Assembly: GCA_030686995.1 (NCBI GenBank)
Contig: CM060709.1
Coordinates: 300,715,357-300,779,356 of the forward strand
From: Artemisia argyi
Lineage: Eukaryota > Streptophyta > Magnoliopsida > Asterales > Asteraceae
Length of the DNA stretch: 64,000 bases
Reading direction: 5' to 3'
Part shown: piece by piece, positions 10,340 through 21,711 of the stretch
How the letters are laid out: every line of letters begins with the position of its first letter
Numbering within the stretch: position 1 is the stretch's first letter
Made by a program: the position numbers and the translations under genes
Notes under the pieces: model-generated
Databases searched by the model: none
What the model was told of the DNA's origin: nothing
The model's input: the letters and a program-made list of their open reading frames with translations, nothing else

Positions 10340-11828
10340 TGAAGAAACTAGAAGGGGGGGGGGGGTTGAATAGTTTCACCGCTTCTTTTTAATTTTCTAA
10401 ATCGTTTCGCCGTTTTAGGTCCGGTTATTTTTCATTTGCAAGCTTGTTGAATCTTACTAGTTATGTGATATCAATATGGTTACTAACAAACATAAATAAG
10501 CAAGTAAAGTAAAGAGTAAAGAAGAGCACAACCAAGAGACGTGGCGATTTATAGTGGTTCGGCACGAAGCTCACTCTCCGTCCTACTCCACTCCCCGAGT
10601 ACCACACTCGAGAGTTATCAATCAATATATAAACACACTCCTTCAGGCAGAGCAATCCGTATACATGCTTACACAAGGCTTAACGACACTAAGCATAATG
10701 TCGTGTTCTAATCATAGCTAGAACCAATCTATTCCAAAGGCCCACGTGGCCACACGAACAAGCACTCTTGTCCATCTTGAAGCTTCACCCGATCCAAGTC
10801 TTCACTTGTTAGACATACTTGGTTCTTCACCCGAACCAAGCCTTCACACACACGACTCACTTGATTCTTCACCCGAATCAAGTCTTTACATACATATCAC
10901 ACTTGATCATCCCCGATCCAAGTCTTTACATAATGACACAACAAATCCTAACCTACACTTTAGGACATCGCTCTCCTCAAAAGAATTACATGAACTAATC
11001 TAGTTACAAGATTTCTTGGAACTACATCACCATCCAAGCTCACATAAATACAATACTTAGAACTACATCACCATCCAAGTTTATACCCCATCCTCGACTC
11101 ACACACAAGTCGGAAAACAATGATATCAATCCTATCACGTAACACATGTTACGTTTGTGTGTGGACACCTATAACATCTCGAATCTTCATAGTTGTCGAG
11201 TGTTCTTCTCTTGCACTTGATTGAAGAGGAAATCACTTATAAACATATACCGACATGTTATAGTGATCAAAGAGTAAAAGGAACAAAGACCAGAAAGTTT
11301 TGTGTGTGTGAAAAAGTCTTGTTTTGAAAGAAAATAGTCCAATATTTATAGTCTACACAAAGGAGCAGACGGTCCCTTAAATAGACGACGGTCCTTTATC
11401 ACTAAGGGACCGTCGACCCCTTACAGGACCGCCCTGACAAATGCTCCCATTTTTGTCTAGACGTGGTGAAAAACTATCTGGTGAAGGTTGGAGGGAAAAC
11501 TAGTTGTTGTAATGTTTGAATTTGAATTTATTTTCTTAATAAAACATTTCTTTTAAAAACACAAAAATACTTTTGTGAAAATGTTTTGTCAAACTTAAAA
11601 ATGTAAGTTTAGGAGAAAATAAAAGTCTTTGATCACTTAACCAATGACGGTATAAAGTTTGTTCATACCTGAAGTGATGTTGAAGCAGCTACGTAGAAGT
11701 AACGAGTTTCCTCGATTAAAAACTTATAAACCGTAACTTTACGTAACATGTCTTTATATTTTGTGATTATCAAAACACGAGAAGACCGAATAATGCGAAT
11801 AACGTTTTTGACATTATTTGTATTAACA
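10340..11828 (-). repeat. Element C 3' LTR
   Basis: The LTR is 1489 bp. It starts TGAAGAAACTAG in + coordinates and ends TATTAACA. The minus-strand TATA box (TATAAATATT) is at 11341-11350, with the palindrome array just upstream of it at 11368-11433. ORFs such as 10461-10676 (-) and 10746-11003 (+) appear in both LTRs but are short and low-complexity; I do not call them genes. Confidence 0.88.
11341..11433 (-). promoter_or_regulatory. U3 palindrome array and TATA box (C 3' LTR)
   Basis: The units are ACGGTCCCTTAA and ACGGTCCTTTA, followed by TAAGGGACCGTCGA and AGGACCGCC, giving two sites in each orientation about 20 bases apart. TATAAATATT on the minus strand lies at 11341-11350. The 5' LTR copy is at 17831-17923. 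The layout is that of B with a changed core (GGTCCCTTA instead of GGCCCCCTTA). Confidence 0.6.
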
Positions 11829-12596
11829 ATCTCCCCCTTTTTGATGATTACAAAATATAAACTCATTTTAGGTAAAATTATACGTTGATAAATTTTTAAT
11901 GAGTTTTCCCATTACTTCTCCCCCTTTTTATAGAATCAAAAAGGTGTGTCGTGGTTGTTGAGGAGAGAAGACACGAGCACGATTGAAAGACAAACGTTGG
12001 AGTGACTAACGAAACAGAAGCTCCCCCTAGCTAAGTGCTACCCCTTAATGAGGGCACCGGGGAATCGAGCTATGGTGATGTGCTACAAAACTGAGTTAGA
12101 ACAAAGCACATGCATGCATATATAGAATATGATAAGGATGTGAAATCAATTGTGTAGTGCAGGAATCAGATAAAGAAACACAGAATGGAATTCTCATTTT
12201 GAGCACTACTGGGGACGGTCCCTTAAATAGGGGGACATTCCCTTATTGATTAGGGGACCGTCAGTCCATTTAAAGGACCGCCGGCAGTACGCTTCGAAGT
12301 TTCTAGGTATGTTGTGATTTAAGTAACTTCCCATTTTCAAAGTTGGATATTTTTAGTCCATTTTCATGTTTAGCAATGACTAATATCACAACATATCAAC
12401 ATATCCAAAACACAATCATTCATTCATTCCACCCAAAGGAGAAATACAATAACTACCATAAAGAAATTTCATAACAACTACATCATATAAACACCAACAT
12501 TAACCATTAACTACTATAACACATTAACTCCCATTGCATGTTTGGTCCAAAGCGCAACTTCCACTTGATTATTCATGACTAGATTCTTGAGAGTAT
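11829..12596 (-). other. 3' untranslated region and PPT of element C, with one palindrome array
   Basis: No gene is seen. The PPT abuts the LTR at 11829-11848, and further G-rich minus-strand tracts lie at about 11920-11932, 12023-12028 and 12048. A palindrome array at 12214-12285 repeats the LTR units (ACGGTCCCTTAAAT, TTAGGGGACCGTCAG, AAAGGACCGCCGGCAG). Confidence 0.65.
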
Positions 12597-13310
12597 CTAG
12601 TCGGAGGGTGGATTGGATGATGGAGAGGATGAAGGTGGAGCCGAAGGAGTTGCTGATGGTGGAATTGAAGCAAAAGGACTTGGTTGCACATTTTGTTGAG
12701 CAATTAGATATTCAATGTGACCAAACATGATATGAAGTTCATCTCGAAGAGAGTGAATGAGATGAAAGTTGTGGTAACAACAAGCACACACCACAATGTG
12801 GTTGTTAGCAAAATAGTAGGGAACGGGATTACCAAGATTTGGAGATGATGGTGGAGTGAGAGGATTGTTCTCCAAAGGCCCATTTGGTGATGTGGTGGTA
12901 TGATTAGATGAGTTTATTGGAGGAGGATGTTGGTTTCTTGGAGATGAGATAGAATGAGTGGGAGATGATGGTTGATTACTCATGAATGGAGTGTAAGCAC
13001 CCGAACTAGATTGGGTGAGCAAGGGTGACAAGTTTTTGACAAATGATGAGAAAGGTGATGTGGTTGTCTTTTAGCTAGAGGATGTCTTAGAGGAAGAGTG
13101 ATATGTTCCATTGGTGGATTGTGTTTTGAGTAGTGCACTAGGTGCTTGAGGTGATGATGGTGGTGACTTAGGAGATGGAGTGGTGTCATAGAGTGTGAGG
13201 TCAATGAAATTTGTTTGAGGTCGAATGATTTTGAGCTTAGGTATTTTGTTTGATTGTTGTGTTGTGGGTTCTTTGTTTGTTGTTGGTAAGGAAGTGGAAG
13301 ATGAGGCCAT
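12597..13310 (-). pseudogene. Accessory ORF2 of element C (broken homologue of B ORF2)
   Basis: The likely start is the ATG at 13310 (MASSSTSLPTTNKEPTTQQS); this frame stops at 13071. The remainder continues in another frame as 12597-13031. The protein is Ser/Pro/Thr rich with a basic patch (KIPKLKIIR) near the start, and near its end has CACCYHNFHLIHSL followed by FGHIEYLIAQQ. That is the counterpart of the CPCC/WIEYLL block of B. The position before the 3' PPT is the same as in B. At least one frameshift makes it non-functional here. The overlapping 12980-13435 frame is a shadow. Confidence 0.55.
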
Positions 13311-13370
13311 TGTAGATGATGAAGTTGATTTGAAGGATGATTGTGATGAGGTTGAGGATGATGAGGAAGG

Positions 13371-13602
13371 CTTAAATAATCAAGCATGGTTGTGATTTGG
13401 GCAAAGCATGCATTAGGAGTTTTTAAGCACTTCAAATTGTTTAACTAAACATGGCAAGGTGGTGATAACAATGCAATAGGTTTATGATTGCAGGAATGAA
13501 GAAAATAGTGCAAAAATCCTTGATCTCACTCGAACGGTCCTTTAAACCTCAGACGGTCCCTTATCACTAGAGGACCGCCGGACCAATAAGGGACCGTCGG
13601 CA
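13371..13602 (-). promoter_or_regulatory. Internal palindrome array upstream of ORF2 (element C)
   Basis: The array at 13533-13602 contains ACGGTCCTTTAAAC, ACGGTCCCTTATCA, AGAGGACCGCCGG and AAGGGACCGTCGGCAG. On the minus strand an AT-rich ATTATTTAAG (13371-13380) lies downstream, about 60 bases before the ATG at 13310. The array/TATA-like/ATG order is that of B at 6661-6915. The TATA assignment is weaker than in B. Confidence 0.4.
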
Positions 13603-13883
13603 GTAGGTTCCCAGATTTTTGTCTAGTTTCTCATTTCTGCAACCTGCATATTCAAATCAATCCTGTTTTTTGCAGAACAGCATAATCAAGAATTTAACCA
13701 TGATAGGTGTTATTCAAACTCTAAATAAGCCAATAACATCATCAGCAAACATTCATGTCTAATATAGATAAGATTAGTTCGTACAAAAGACAATCATAGC
13801 AATGCTAAGAGTGGCAATAAATAGAAATACTATGAAGCATTCAAAGTTACAACATAGTCACTATAAATACATAGTTGTTGACT

Positions 13884-14800
13884 TTAGTCATCTTCGATGC
13901 ATCTCATCCTATAAACAGGAGAGGTTCTCATGGGACTGACAAAGCGTGTAACATGGTATTCTGTTATTGGTTCCAAGACTCCAACGACTAGGTTGTATTG
14001 ATCATTTTGAAGGTAGGGATAGTTGCACATGAAAAATTTGTAGACACGAGTTAGGAGCATCCCACAGGGCATTGATTTTCTATCATCGTCCTTGAGATGC
14101 ATAAATCGTATAGCAAAGAGATAAGCGAGATTGTACGGTTGTCTAGTGAGAATGCAATAAAGCATATGCACAACACACGATGGTATGCAATTGCAATCTT
14201 TTACTAGACCTAGTGCATTTTTTCTCATAGAATGATCGCCATGGGTTGGAGAAATTGGCGAAGTTCACACACACGGATCTTATCAGGGTAGAAACTGTCG
14301 CAAGAGTTGCAAAGTGAGTAAATTAGTTCAGTTTGAGAGGGAATGTAGGTGACATAGGGTCCTTCACATTCACGATTCTCAAAAAGGGAATTTAACTCAG
14401 GATCTTCTAAATAGGCGCATTGCCCATGGCATGGAATACCAAGAATCTGAGCGAACTACTCAAGTGAAAGAGCAAAGCCATAGTGATCAATACTGAAGGT
14501 AAGATGTATAGAATTGTCTTGAATACGTTTGATTTTAATTTCATGAAAGAATTCTAGTATAAAGTGTGGACAAATGTGTCCATTGATATTGAGTAAACAG
14601 TCAAGACCTATTGGCTGAAAGGCTCTATCAATATGCTCCTGAGTTACATATGAATGATTGATAATTCGACCTTCATGAATGTAGCGAGACTCAACGTCTC
14701 TGAAGCTTTGAACGGATTCGGGTGGTATGTAAGGTTCTAAGGATACTTTAGGTATGTATGAATGTGTACGATGAAGGTCATAATCAAATATGAGCGGCAT
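13884..14800 (-). pseudogene. ORF1 of element C, 'putative plant transposon protein' type
   Basis: There are two open segments, 14456-14800 and 13884-14228, and the sequence between them is also readable in the first frame after one stop codon. The first segment has PYIPPESVQSFRDVESRYI, HIDRAFQPIGLDCLLNINGHI and IDHYGFALSLE. The middle has FAQILGIPCHGQCAY. The second has HMLYCILTRQPYNLAYL and MPCGMLLTRVYKF. These blocks are those of the plant 'putative plant transposon protein' family, often found in Asteraceae copia elements; its function is unknown. A nonsense codon follows LSLE, and a frameshift lies near 14235. An AG at 14809-14810 eight bases before the ATG and a GTAAGT at 15219 suggest a 5' intron. 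A palindrome array sits upstream at 15398-15446. Confidence 0.65.
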
Positions 14801-16339
14801 GGTTGTACCTATATAAAATTAATAAGAGGTTAACTAGATAATAATATTGCGCTTATTCTAAACACTTTCCATGTATTACTAGTTTTGAAATTCCTGATTC
14901 ATTAAGTTGCATGATAATGAAAACGTTTTTGACATGTATTAACAATGCATAATTACGTTATTGTTACGTGATTGAACAATATTATCACCCACAAATTTGA
15001 GTTGGGGATAATCTCATTTTTGACCCATTTTCAAAAACTCACGAATTAAAACAATTGACTTATTAATTTATATGTTGTTGGTGATACATTGTTAAGATTA
15101 ACCTTCAATTGTTGTTGTTATTTCAAAGAAATGAGAATCCCCAATTAAATTTTGTGTTCATATGAACCCTAGAAATTCAATTACAAGTTAATTAAATGAA
15201 ATTTAGAAAATTGACTTACAATGTAGTGGTTAGTGAGTATAGGTGGTTGATGATCTTAACTTTGAAAGCCTTGAACTAATTTGATAATGGGTTAGTGAGG
15301 ATTTGAGTGTTGGGTCGAGTTTTTCGTCACTTTCTGCACTAAAGGGGTGTTTGGATGTTCTGCAGAAAGAAAAACGGGGCATAGGCAGAAAATCATGGAC
15401 GGTCCCTTAACGATATGGGACCGCCGAGAGCTAAGGCACCGCCGCCAAAAGCTTGTGGTCTTTGGACGATTATTGGTGTTTTGGGTAGTATGAAAAATCT
15501 TTAGTTTCAGATGGTTTTAAAACATAACACATTGAGTTTTAAGACACGAAAATGACTCAATACGCACGAGCAGGCTAAGGAATGGGTAAGGAGTGGAATC
15601 GAGACATAAGAAGAATGAAAGACTCGATATGCTTGATTAAAGAGTAGATTTTGAATCGAAACAGAAGAAAACAGAGAGTAAGATTTAAGGATGAGATATG
15701 CATCGAGGAAGCTAGAAGTCAATCAAATAAGTTTCAAGAAATGTCATAAACAAGAACTAGAGAGCAAACAAAGAGTGAAGCAAGTGTGCATCGTCTATAG
15801 TGATTGATTGACGTTAAGTTTGCTATAAACAATGGTTGTGGTAAGACCATTGTTTTTCCAAATAATTTGCTTGAACCCAAAGAAGGATAAGCATTTAGAC
15901 AAAGCGTCTAATCAACACAAAGCATCTAGCACATATTGGCATACAAACATCGTCAAGCATATAAGCAAGTAATCTCTAATCACGTAGTTACATGAACAGA
16001 TAGCAAGCAATCAAATAGCAAGCATAATAGTTAATATTGGTAAGAAGACTTACCTTGGCCTTTAGCAATCCTTATTAGTACATAACCAAAAACATGTGTT
16101 GTTGGTGAAGCAAGACTAGGTGATACTTACTTGGCTATTAGTCCGTAAGATTAGTAATGCAATCGGCTTGGTAAGATGACCATTAGGTAGTCTACATGCT
16201 TAAGGCGTGTAATGTCTTCTTAGCTAGCTATCCACATTGCACATAAAACCGCACATTGTCTTCTTAATAGTCATTACATCAAAACAAGTAGATTGGTACA
16301 CCAACAAGGTTGCTCAAGAAATTCTTGTCGGCAACGTTA
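14801..16339 (-). other. Interior of element C between gag relic and ORF1
   Basis: No intact gene is seen. A palindrome array lies at 15398-15446 (GACGGTCCCTTAACG, ATGGGACCGCCGAG, AGGCACCGCCGCC), and the putative ORF1 leader intron spans about 14809-15219. The short minus ORF at 15507-15722 is not recognised. The gag frame probably continued into the right end of this stretch but is unreadable. Confidence 0.45.
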
Positions 16340-16758
16340 CCTACAATAAAGACATTCAAACTAGTAGTATATGATTCCACTAAAACTAAATGTTTTTCAA
16401 ATATCACATTTTCATCATCTTTGGCTAGAACATTTCCTTGATGAATGTTTAAAGTATTTTACCAAATGCCATTTGCCATTTGACATAAAATTGTTTTATC
16501 AAACTAAATTTTTGGCAAAGATTCATAAAGTCAATATTTTTTTGCTTCAAAAATTTCATGCAAGTTATTTATGAAAAACTTATTGGCAAGACTTTCTATT
16601 ATTGATTATACATCATCAATAGAAATGACATGCCAAAAATTATGATCTATTGATTTCACATAACTTCCAAATTCATTTTTCAAAATGACAAAGTTTTCAT
16701 TTTTGAAAAATGGTGGCTCATTCAAGTAACACCCTTCTAGATATCATCTTGATTCCAT
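16340..16758 (-). pseudogene. Decayed gag of element C
   Basis: Starting at the minus-strand ATG at 16758, the conceptual reading keeps YLEG, PPFFKNE and YVKSID followed by W-H-V-I-S-I. These align with the first 60 residues of the gag of B. Stop codons interrupt it from the fifth codon on, and later text is only recognisable in fragments. The leader before the ATG also matches B. This shows that C derives from an element with a copia gag and has lost it. Confidence 0.65.
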
Positions 16759-16810
16759 AGATTGATTCAAGTTTTAAAGTACAGTATACTTTAAAGATCT
16801 TGATAAACGA

Positions 16811-16823
16811 AGCTCTGATACCA
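16811..16823 (-). other. Primer binding site of element C (tRNA-iMet type)
   Basis: The reverse complement reads TGGTATCAGAGCT, two bases inside the 5' LTR end. It is the standard plant initiator-Met PBS. Confidence 0.85.
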
Positions 16824-16825
16824 AT

Positions 16826-18317
16826 TTTAGAAACTAGAAGGGAGGGGGGGTTTGAATAGTTTCATCGCTTCTTTTTAATTTTCTAAATCGTTTCACCGTT
16901 TTAGGTCCGGTTATTTTTCATTTGCAAGCTTGTTGAATCTTACTAGTTATGTGATATCAATATGGTTACTAAGAAACATAAATAAGCAAGTAAAGTAAAG
17001 AGTAAAGAAAGAGCACAACCAAGAGACGCGGCGATTTATAGTGGTTCGGCACGAAGCTCACTCTCCATCCTACTCCACTCCCCGAGTACGACACTAGAGA
17101 GTTATCAATCACTATATCAACACACTCCTTCAGGCGGAGCAATCCGTACACATCCTTACGCAAGGCTTAACGACACTAAGCATAATGTAGAGTTCTAATC
17201 ATAGGTAGAACCAATCTATTCCAAAGGCCGACGTGGCGACACGAACAAGCACTCTTGTCCATCTTGAATCTTCACCCGATCCAAGTCTTCACTTGTTAGA
17301 CATACTTAGTTCTTCATCCGAACCAAGCCTTCACACACATGACTCACTTGATTCTTCACCCGAATCAAGTCTTTACATACATATCACACTTGATCATCCC
17401 CGATCCAAGTCTTTACATAATCATACAACAAATCCTAACCTACACTTTAGGACATCACTCTCCTCACAAGAATTACATGAACTAATCTAGTTACAAGATT
17501 TCTTGGAACTACATCACCATCCAAGATCACACAAATACAATACTTGGAACTATATCACCATCCAAGTTTATACCCCATCCTCGACTCACACACAAGTCAG
17601 AAAACAATGATATCAATCCTTTCACGTAACACATGCTACGTTTGTGTGTGGACACCTATAACATCTTGAATCTTCATAGTTATCGAGAGTTCTTCTCTTG
17701 CACTTGGTGGAAGAGGGAATCACTTATAAACATATACCAACATGTTATAGTGATCAAAGAGTAAAAGGAATAAAGACCAGAAAGTTTTGTGTGTGTGAAA
17801 AAAGTCTTGTTCTAAAAGAAAACTGTCCAGTATTTATAGTCGATACAAAGGAGCAAACGGTCCCTTAAATAGGCGACGGTCCTTTATCACTAAGGGACCG
17901 TCGACCCCTTTATGGGACCGTCCTGACAAACACTCCCATTTTTGTTCAGATGTGGTGAAAAACTATCTGGTGAAGGTTGGAGGGAAAACTAGCTGTTGTA
18001 ATGTTTGAATGTGAATTTATTTTCTTAATAAAACATTTCTTTTAAAAGCACAAAAATACTTTTGTGAAAATGTTTGGTCAAACTTAAAAATGTAAGTTTA
18101 GGAGAAAATAAAAGTCTTTGATTACTTAACTAATGACGGTATAAAGTTTGTTCATACCTAAAGTGATGTTGAAGTAGCTAAGTAGAAGTAACAAGTTTCC
18201 TCGATTAAAAACTTATAAATCGTAACTTTACGTAACATGTCTTTATAATTTGTGATTATCAAAACACGAGAAGACCGAATAATGCGAATAACATTTTTGA
18301 CATTATTTGTATTAACA
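16826..18317 (-). repeat. Element C 5' LTR
   Basis: The LTR is 1492 bp and ends in ATTAACA at 18317, followed by the CGTTA duplication. The first four bases differ from the other LTR (TTTA against TGAA). The palindrome array is at 17857-17923 and TATTTATA (minus-strand TATAAATA) at 17831-17838. Differences from the 3' LTR are scattered and clearly more numerous than in B or D2. Confidence 0.88.
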
Positions 18318-18322
18318 CGTTA

Positions 18323-18701
18323 GTTGAAGCATCAAAGACTCGTGCCAGAGATCTACTAAATTTATATAGGTGAGGTTCGCCCCTAGACTTGTTAGGAAAA
18401 GCCTTAGTGCTTATGAGTGTACCGATAGCACTTAGATTCTAGGACCTGCTTTAGATAAGAGGCATTAGGATAACCCATGCTTTAAGCCTGTGTTTTATAT
18501 AATTACATTGACTTCACTGGTCAAGTAATTCTCCCACACCTTTGCGATGAACTCATTTTTAGTACACGATACCCCTAGTACACCCCTCAGAGCCTATTTT
18601 TTTGTTTCTAACTTTAAGCATTTTACTTAAAGATAGAATTTGTTTACAATCCACCCCAAATGTACACCCAAATCTCCTTAGCCTTCCTTGCATACATGAT
18701 A
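18323..18701 (+). mobile_element. Element A, piece 3
   Basis: This continues A after C. It matches the minus strand of A' at about 21120-21480 (for example the block around GTACTAAAAATGAG, the run GTGCTTATGAGTGTACCG and AAGAGGCATTAGGAT). The match ends at about 18700, where the LTR of A' begins. No coding sequence is seen. Confidence 0.75.
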
Positions 18702-20137
18702 TGTAGGGATCGCACCCTCGCAACAGGTTTTACCTCTCAAGGGATCTCGAGAAGCTTACAACCCCCACAAAGCAGTGTACCTGATCGTTGTAGTATAGTA
18801 TAGTGACAAGTACCGGGGGATTGATCGTTCAACTCAGGAATAGTGTCGCTAGGATTAGAAAGCCTCCTAAACTAGGTCTAGAGGTGAGGGATGATTCTTT
18901 TTGTATTTTTATATTGTTATGAAAGCAAATAAAATCTCGGGTTTTGGAAGAGTGGGCGGAATTATTTGCTAGCCAACTAACCCAATAAACTAAGATGCAA
19001 TCAAAATAAAATAAAAGAAATAAAAATTAAACTATTATACTAATGTGGTGGAAACAATAACGAGGAAAGTTGTGTTTACTTAGGTTTCATTACTCCCTAG
19101 ATATCTTTTATAGGTTGATAGCTTGTTACAATTGCATGGATGACGGGTCATATTCCTTAATACTAGTCGTAGGGCCGTGTACAATATTCCATAACTCTAT
19201 AGGATCCTACTTCACTCCTATGTCGAGCCGTTAGAAGCTCCTAACATGGGATCATTTGAATTCTCCTACGCATTAAATACAACCAAAAATTGTTGTACAC
19301 CTCCGATCATGTTTCTTAAGACGTTCAAGCAAGTTACCAATAGAAGTCTGCCAGTTTTCTTAAGCCTAACATCGAATACAATCATCCGTAACAATTATAA
19401 ACAAACAATCAACCCATAATTAACATCTAGGTTTCACTACATCTAAGCAAACACAAGAGAAGTCTAGCCTAGCATGTTAAATAGAAGATAAACGTAAGAT
19501 ATAATCAAACAACACATAGACATATTGAATGATTTGAAGGGATACTTATCTTTAATTGAACATGAAAGATTCAAGGGGTTGAAACCCTTGAAAAGCTGAT
19601 AAAATTTGGACTAGGGTTTAGTCCCTCAAAGTTGCACACTAATGAATGAAATTTGGAAAACTATATATAGATTACACATCGTGACGGCGTCGTGTATTAG
19701 ATTGTGACACCGTCAACTCGCCACCATAATAAAATCGTATTGCCTAGATCTATTTGTGACGCCGTCATGTGTAGAATTACTCTGGGCCGTCACTAGTAAC
19801 TGGACCATGACGGCCTTGGTGACGCCGTCAGGTCCTATGCACAAAAACTCTCTGGATCGTCACGTGTATTTTCCACTTCCACCTCTTTTGTAACTCTTGA
19901 CGCCATCATGTGGAGAGTTTTGACGCCGTCAGGTACTGTTCCCAGCAAGGAAAATTGAGACTTTGTCGTTTTCTTCACTTTTATGCTCCAAAAACGTCCA
20001 AAATGCTTCCTTTTCCAGATTTGTCTCCAAAAGTACCTAAAAGGACAAAAGGAACGATTTTGGGCAATATTATATCAAATAATCTCGAATTCAGGCTTAA
20101 ATGACCCCTTAAAAGTGGTTCACTTTTCGCCTCACCA
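18702..20137 (-). repeat. 3' LTR of element A'
   Basis: The proposed limits are TGTAGGGATCGC at 18702 and CTCACCA at 20137. The right limit is set by the minus-strand sequence GAGGACAAGCAAATCTCAAG followed by TGTAAGGTATT, which resembles the Athila polypurine region. The left limit is set by the end of homology between A and A'. The minus-strand TATA box CTATATATAG is at 19661-19670, with a TGACG palindrome array upstream of it. The partner LTR is not in the window, so the limits are inferred. Confidence 0.6.
19661..19931 (-). promoter_or_regulatory. TGACGCCGTCA palindrome array upstream of the A' LTR TATA box
   Basis: CTATATATAG at 19661-19670 is preceded, on the minus strand, by about nine TGACG/CGTCA-type sites within 250 bases. 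Three are the perfect palindrome TGACGCCGTCA (19757-19767, 19820-19830, 19921-19931). TGACG is the known core of plant TGA/bZIP binding sites, so transcription factor binding is a reasonable hypothesis. A single copy of the same palindrome lies in the internal 3' region of A (1521-1531) and of A' (51932-51942). Confidence 0.5.
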
Positions 20138-20723
20138 AATACCTTACACTTGAGATTTGCTTGTCCTCAAGTAAATGCGCTTTTATTCTAATCAAAATAC
20201 AAGTTAGGGGTCATTTAACACTAATATAAAAGTAATTACAACAAATAATCATTCCACTAAAAACCAAAGACAAGCACGGAGGTCATACACTAGCACCTCA
20301 CAAATAGTGTTTAGATACTTACATCTCTCGGGTGTAATAAAGTGTATATCACAACATGGAAATGGAAAACATCTCTCACTACCTGTCATAGCAAATAGAT
20401 TACCATACGCTTGGGAAAGGATCAAACCTCCACCACTTGGCGTAAGCACCTAGGATAAACTATCAAAAAGGTCTTTTAAAGGGTTAGAACGTTAGGTGTA
20501 GGGATATGGAAAACACGGTTTTGTTAGATAAAGGCAATATTTACTGGTGGCGAGTTAATCATATTTGTTAATTACATGTACAATATGGCGTTGCTAAGCC
20601 AAGACTCGACTCGACTTAAGCTAATGAATCAAAAATAACAAAAACATAAAACAAACATAGAATGAAACGGGATGGTAGTCCGTATGTTTTTCTCTTTTCT
20701 TTTTCTATTTTTTTTCTTTTTCT

Positions 20724-20775
<52 letters not shown>

Positions 20776-21711
20776 ATACACTCTTGCCCTACCATCCAAA
20801 ATAACACATCATAGGGAATGTACATTCCCCTTACACTTGAAGTTTTACATACTTTACAATAAACTAATCTAATGACTCGAATTAGGATAATCAAAACACT
20901 TGGAGTACTTTTTAAGATTAACGCACGTATGGGGGTAATATATGATGTTCTTCCCCATTACTCCATAACACTAGTACTTTACCCATGAGTCCCAATTGTC
21001 CCAAAACAATATGTACAAGATATGACTCGACTTAGCAACCATGTAATCAATTAGATAATTATCTAAGGGTTTAAACATATAACAATAATGCACTAAAGAT
21101 GAGTGCATACATGGAAGGCTAAGGCGATTTGGTTGCACATTTGGGTGGGTTATAACAAATTCTTCCTTTAAGTAAGATGTTTAAAGTTAGAAACGAAAAG
21201 ATAGGCTCGGAGGGGTGTACTAAGGGTTTCGTGCACTAAAAATGAGTACAACGCTAAGGTATGGGAAAAATTAATTGACTTTACTAGTCAAGTAATATGA
21301 CTTAAATGGTCAAGTAATTATGATACAGGTTTAACACAAGGGTAATCCTAATGCCTCTTATCATGTAGTAAATCCTACTACACGAATGTAGTCTCACTAG
21401 CTGTCTCGGGATGCATCACTAACGCAAGTTCTAAAATCTAAATGCTACCGGTACACTCATAAGCACTAATAATGAATGCTTTTCCTATCAAATCTTTTCT
21501 GAATGGCACGGTTTTGTGCTAGCCATACAACTCCTATCCATGAGATGCTTGCTAAGCTAAAGTTTCACTCCTAAATGTTGTAAAAAAATTTAAATTTGGC
21601 ACTAAAATTACACTAACAAGTATTTCTCTTAGTTTTATTACACACCTACCATCAAACAAACAAACTCAAGTGCAATTGTATCCTATAAGGTATCATCATT
21701 TACCCTCCCCT
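20138..21711 (-). other. 3' noncoding region and PPT of element A'
   Basis: No gene is seen. The PPT region (20138-20175) abuts the LTR. A poly-T run sits at 20691-20773 (poly-A on the element strand). The part from about 21100 to 21711 is the inverse of A pieces 2 and 3. A perfect palindrome TTAGATAATTATCTAA lies near 21050. The Lys-run ORF at 20616-20894 is a poly-A artefact. Confidence 0.6.
20691..20773. repeat. Poly-T tract
   Basis: This is a T-rich stretch ending in a pure T run of more than 40 bases, within the 3' region of A'. It could be a site of length instability. Confidence 0.9.

Larger units (their letters stand above)
10340..18317 (-). mobile_element. Element C: decayed Ty1/copia (SIRE-like) LTR retrotransposon
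   Basis: This is an 8.0-kb element on the minus strand with LTRs at 10340-11828 and 16826-18317 and CGTTA duplications at 10335-10339 and 18318-18322. The PBS (reverse complement of 16811-16823) is of the tRNA-iMet type, and the PPT (reverse complement of 11829-11848) is AAAAAGGGGGAGATT-like. The internal region holds a decayed gag, a 'putative plant transposon protein' ORF1 relic, a broken accessory ORF2 and three copies of a palindrome array. Pol is absent. It is related to B in LTR end, gag and ORF2 but more degraded, so it is probably the older insertion. Confidence 0.88.

Noticed and set aside
20616..20894. Lys-run ORF
   Set aside because: Produced by the poly-T/poly-A tract; no other coding signal.
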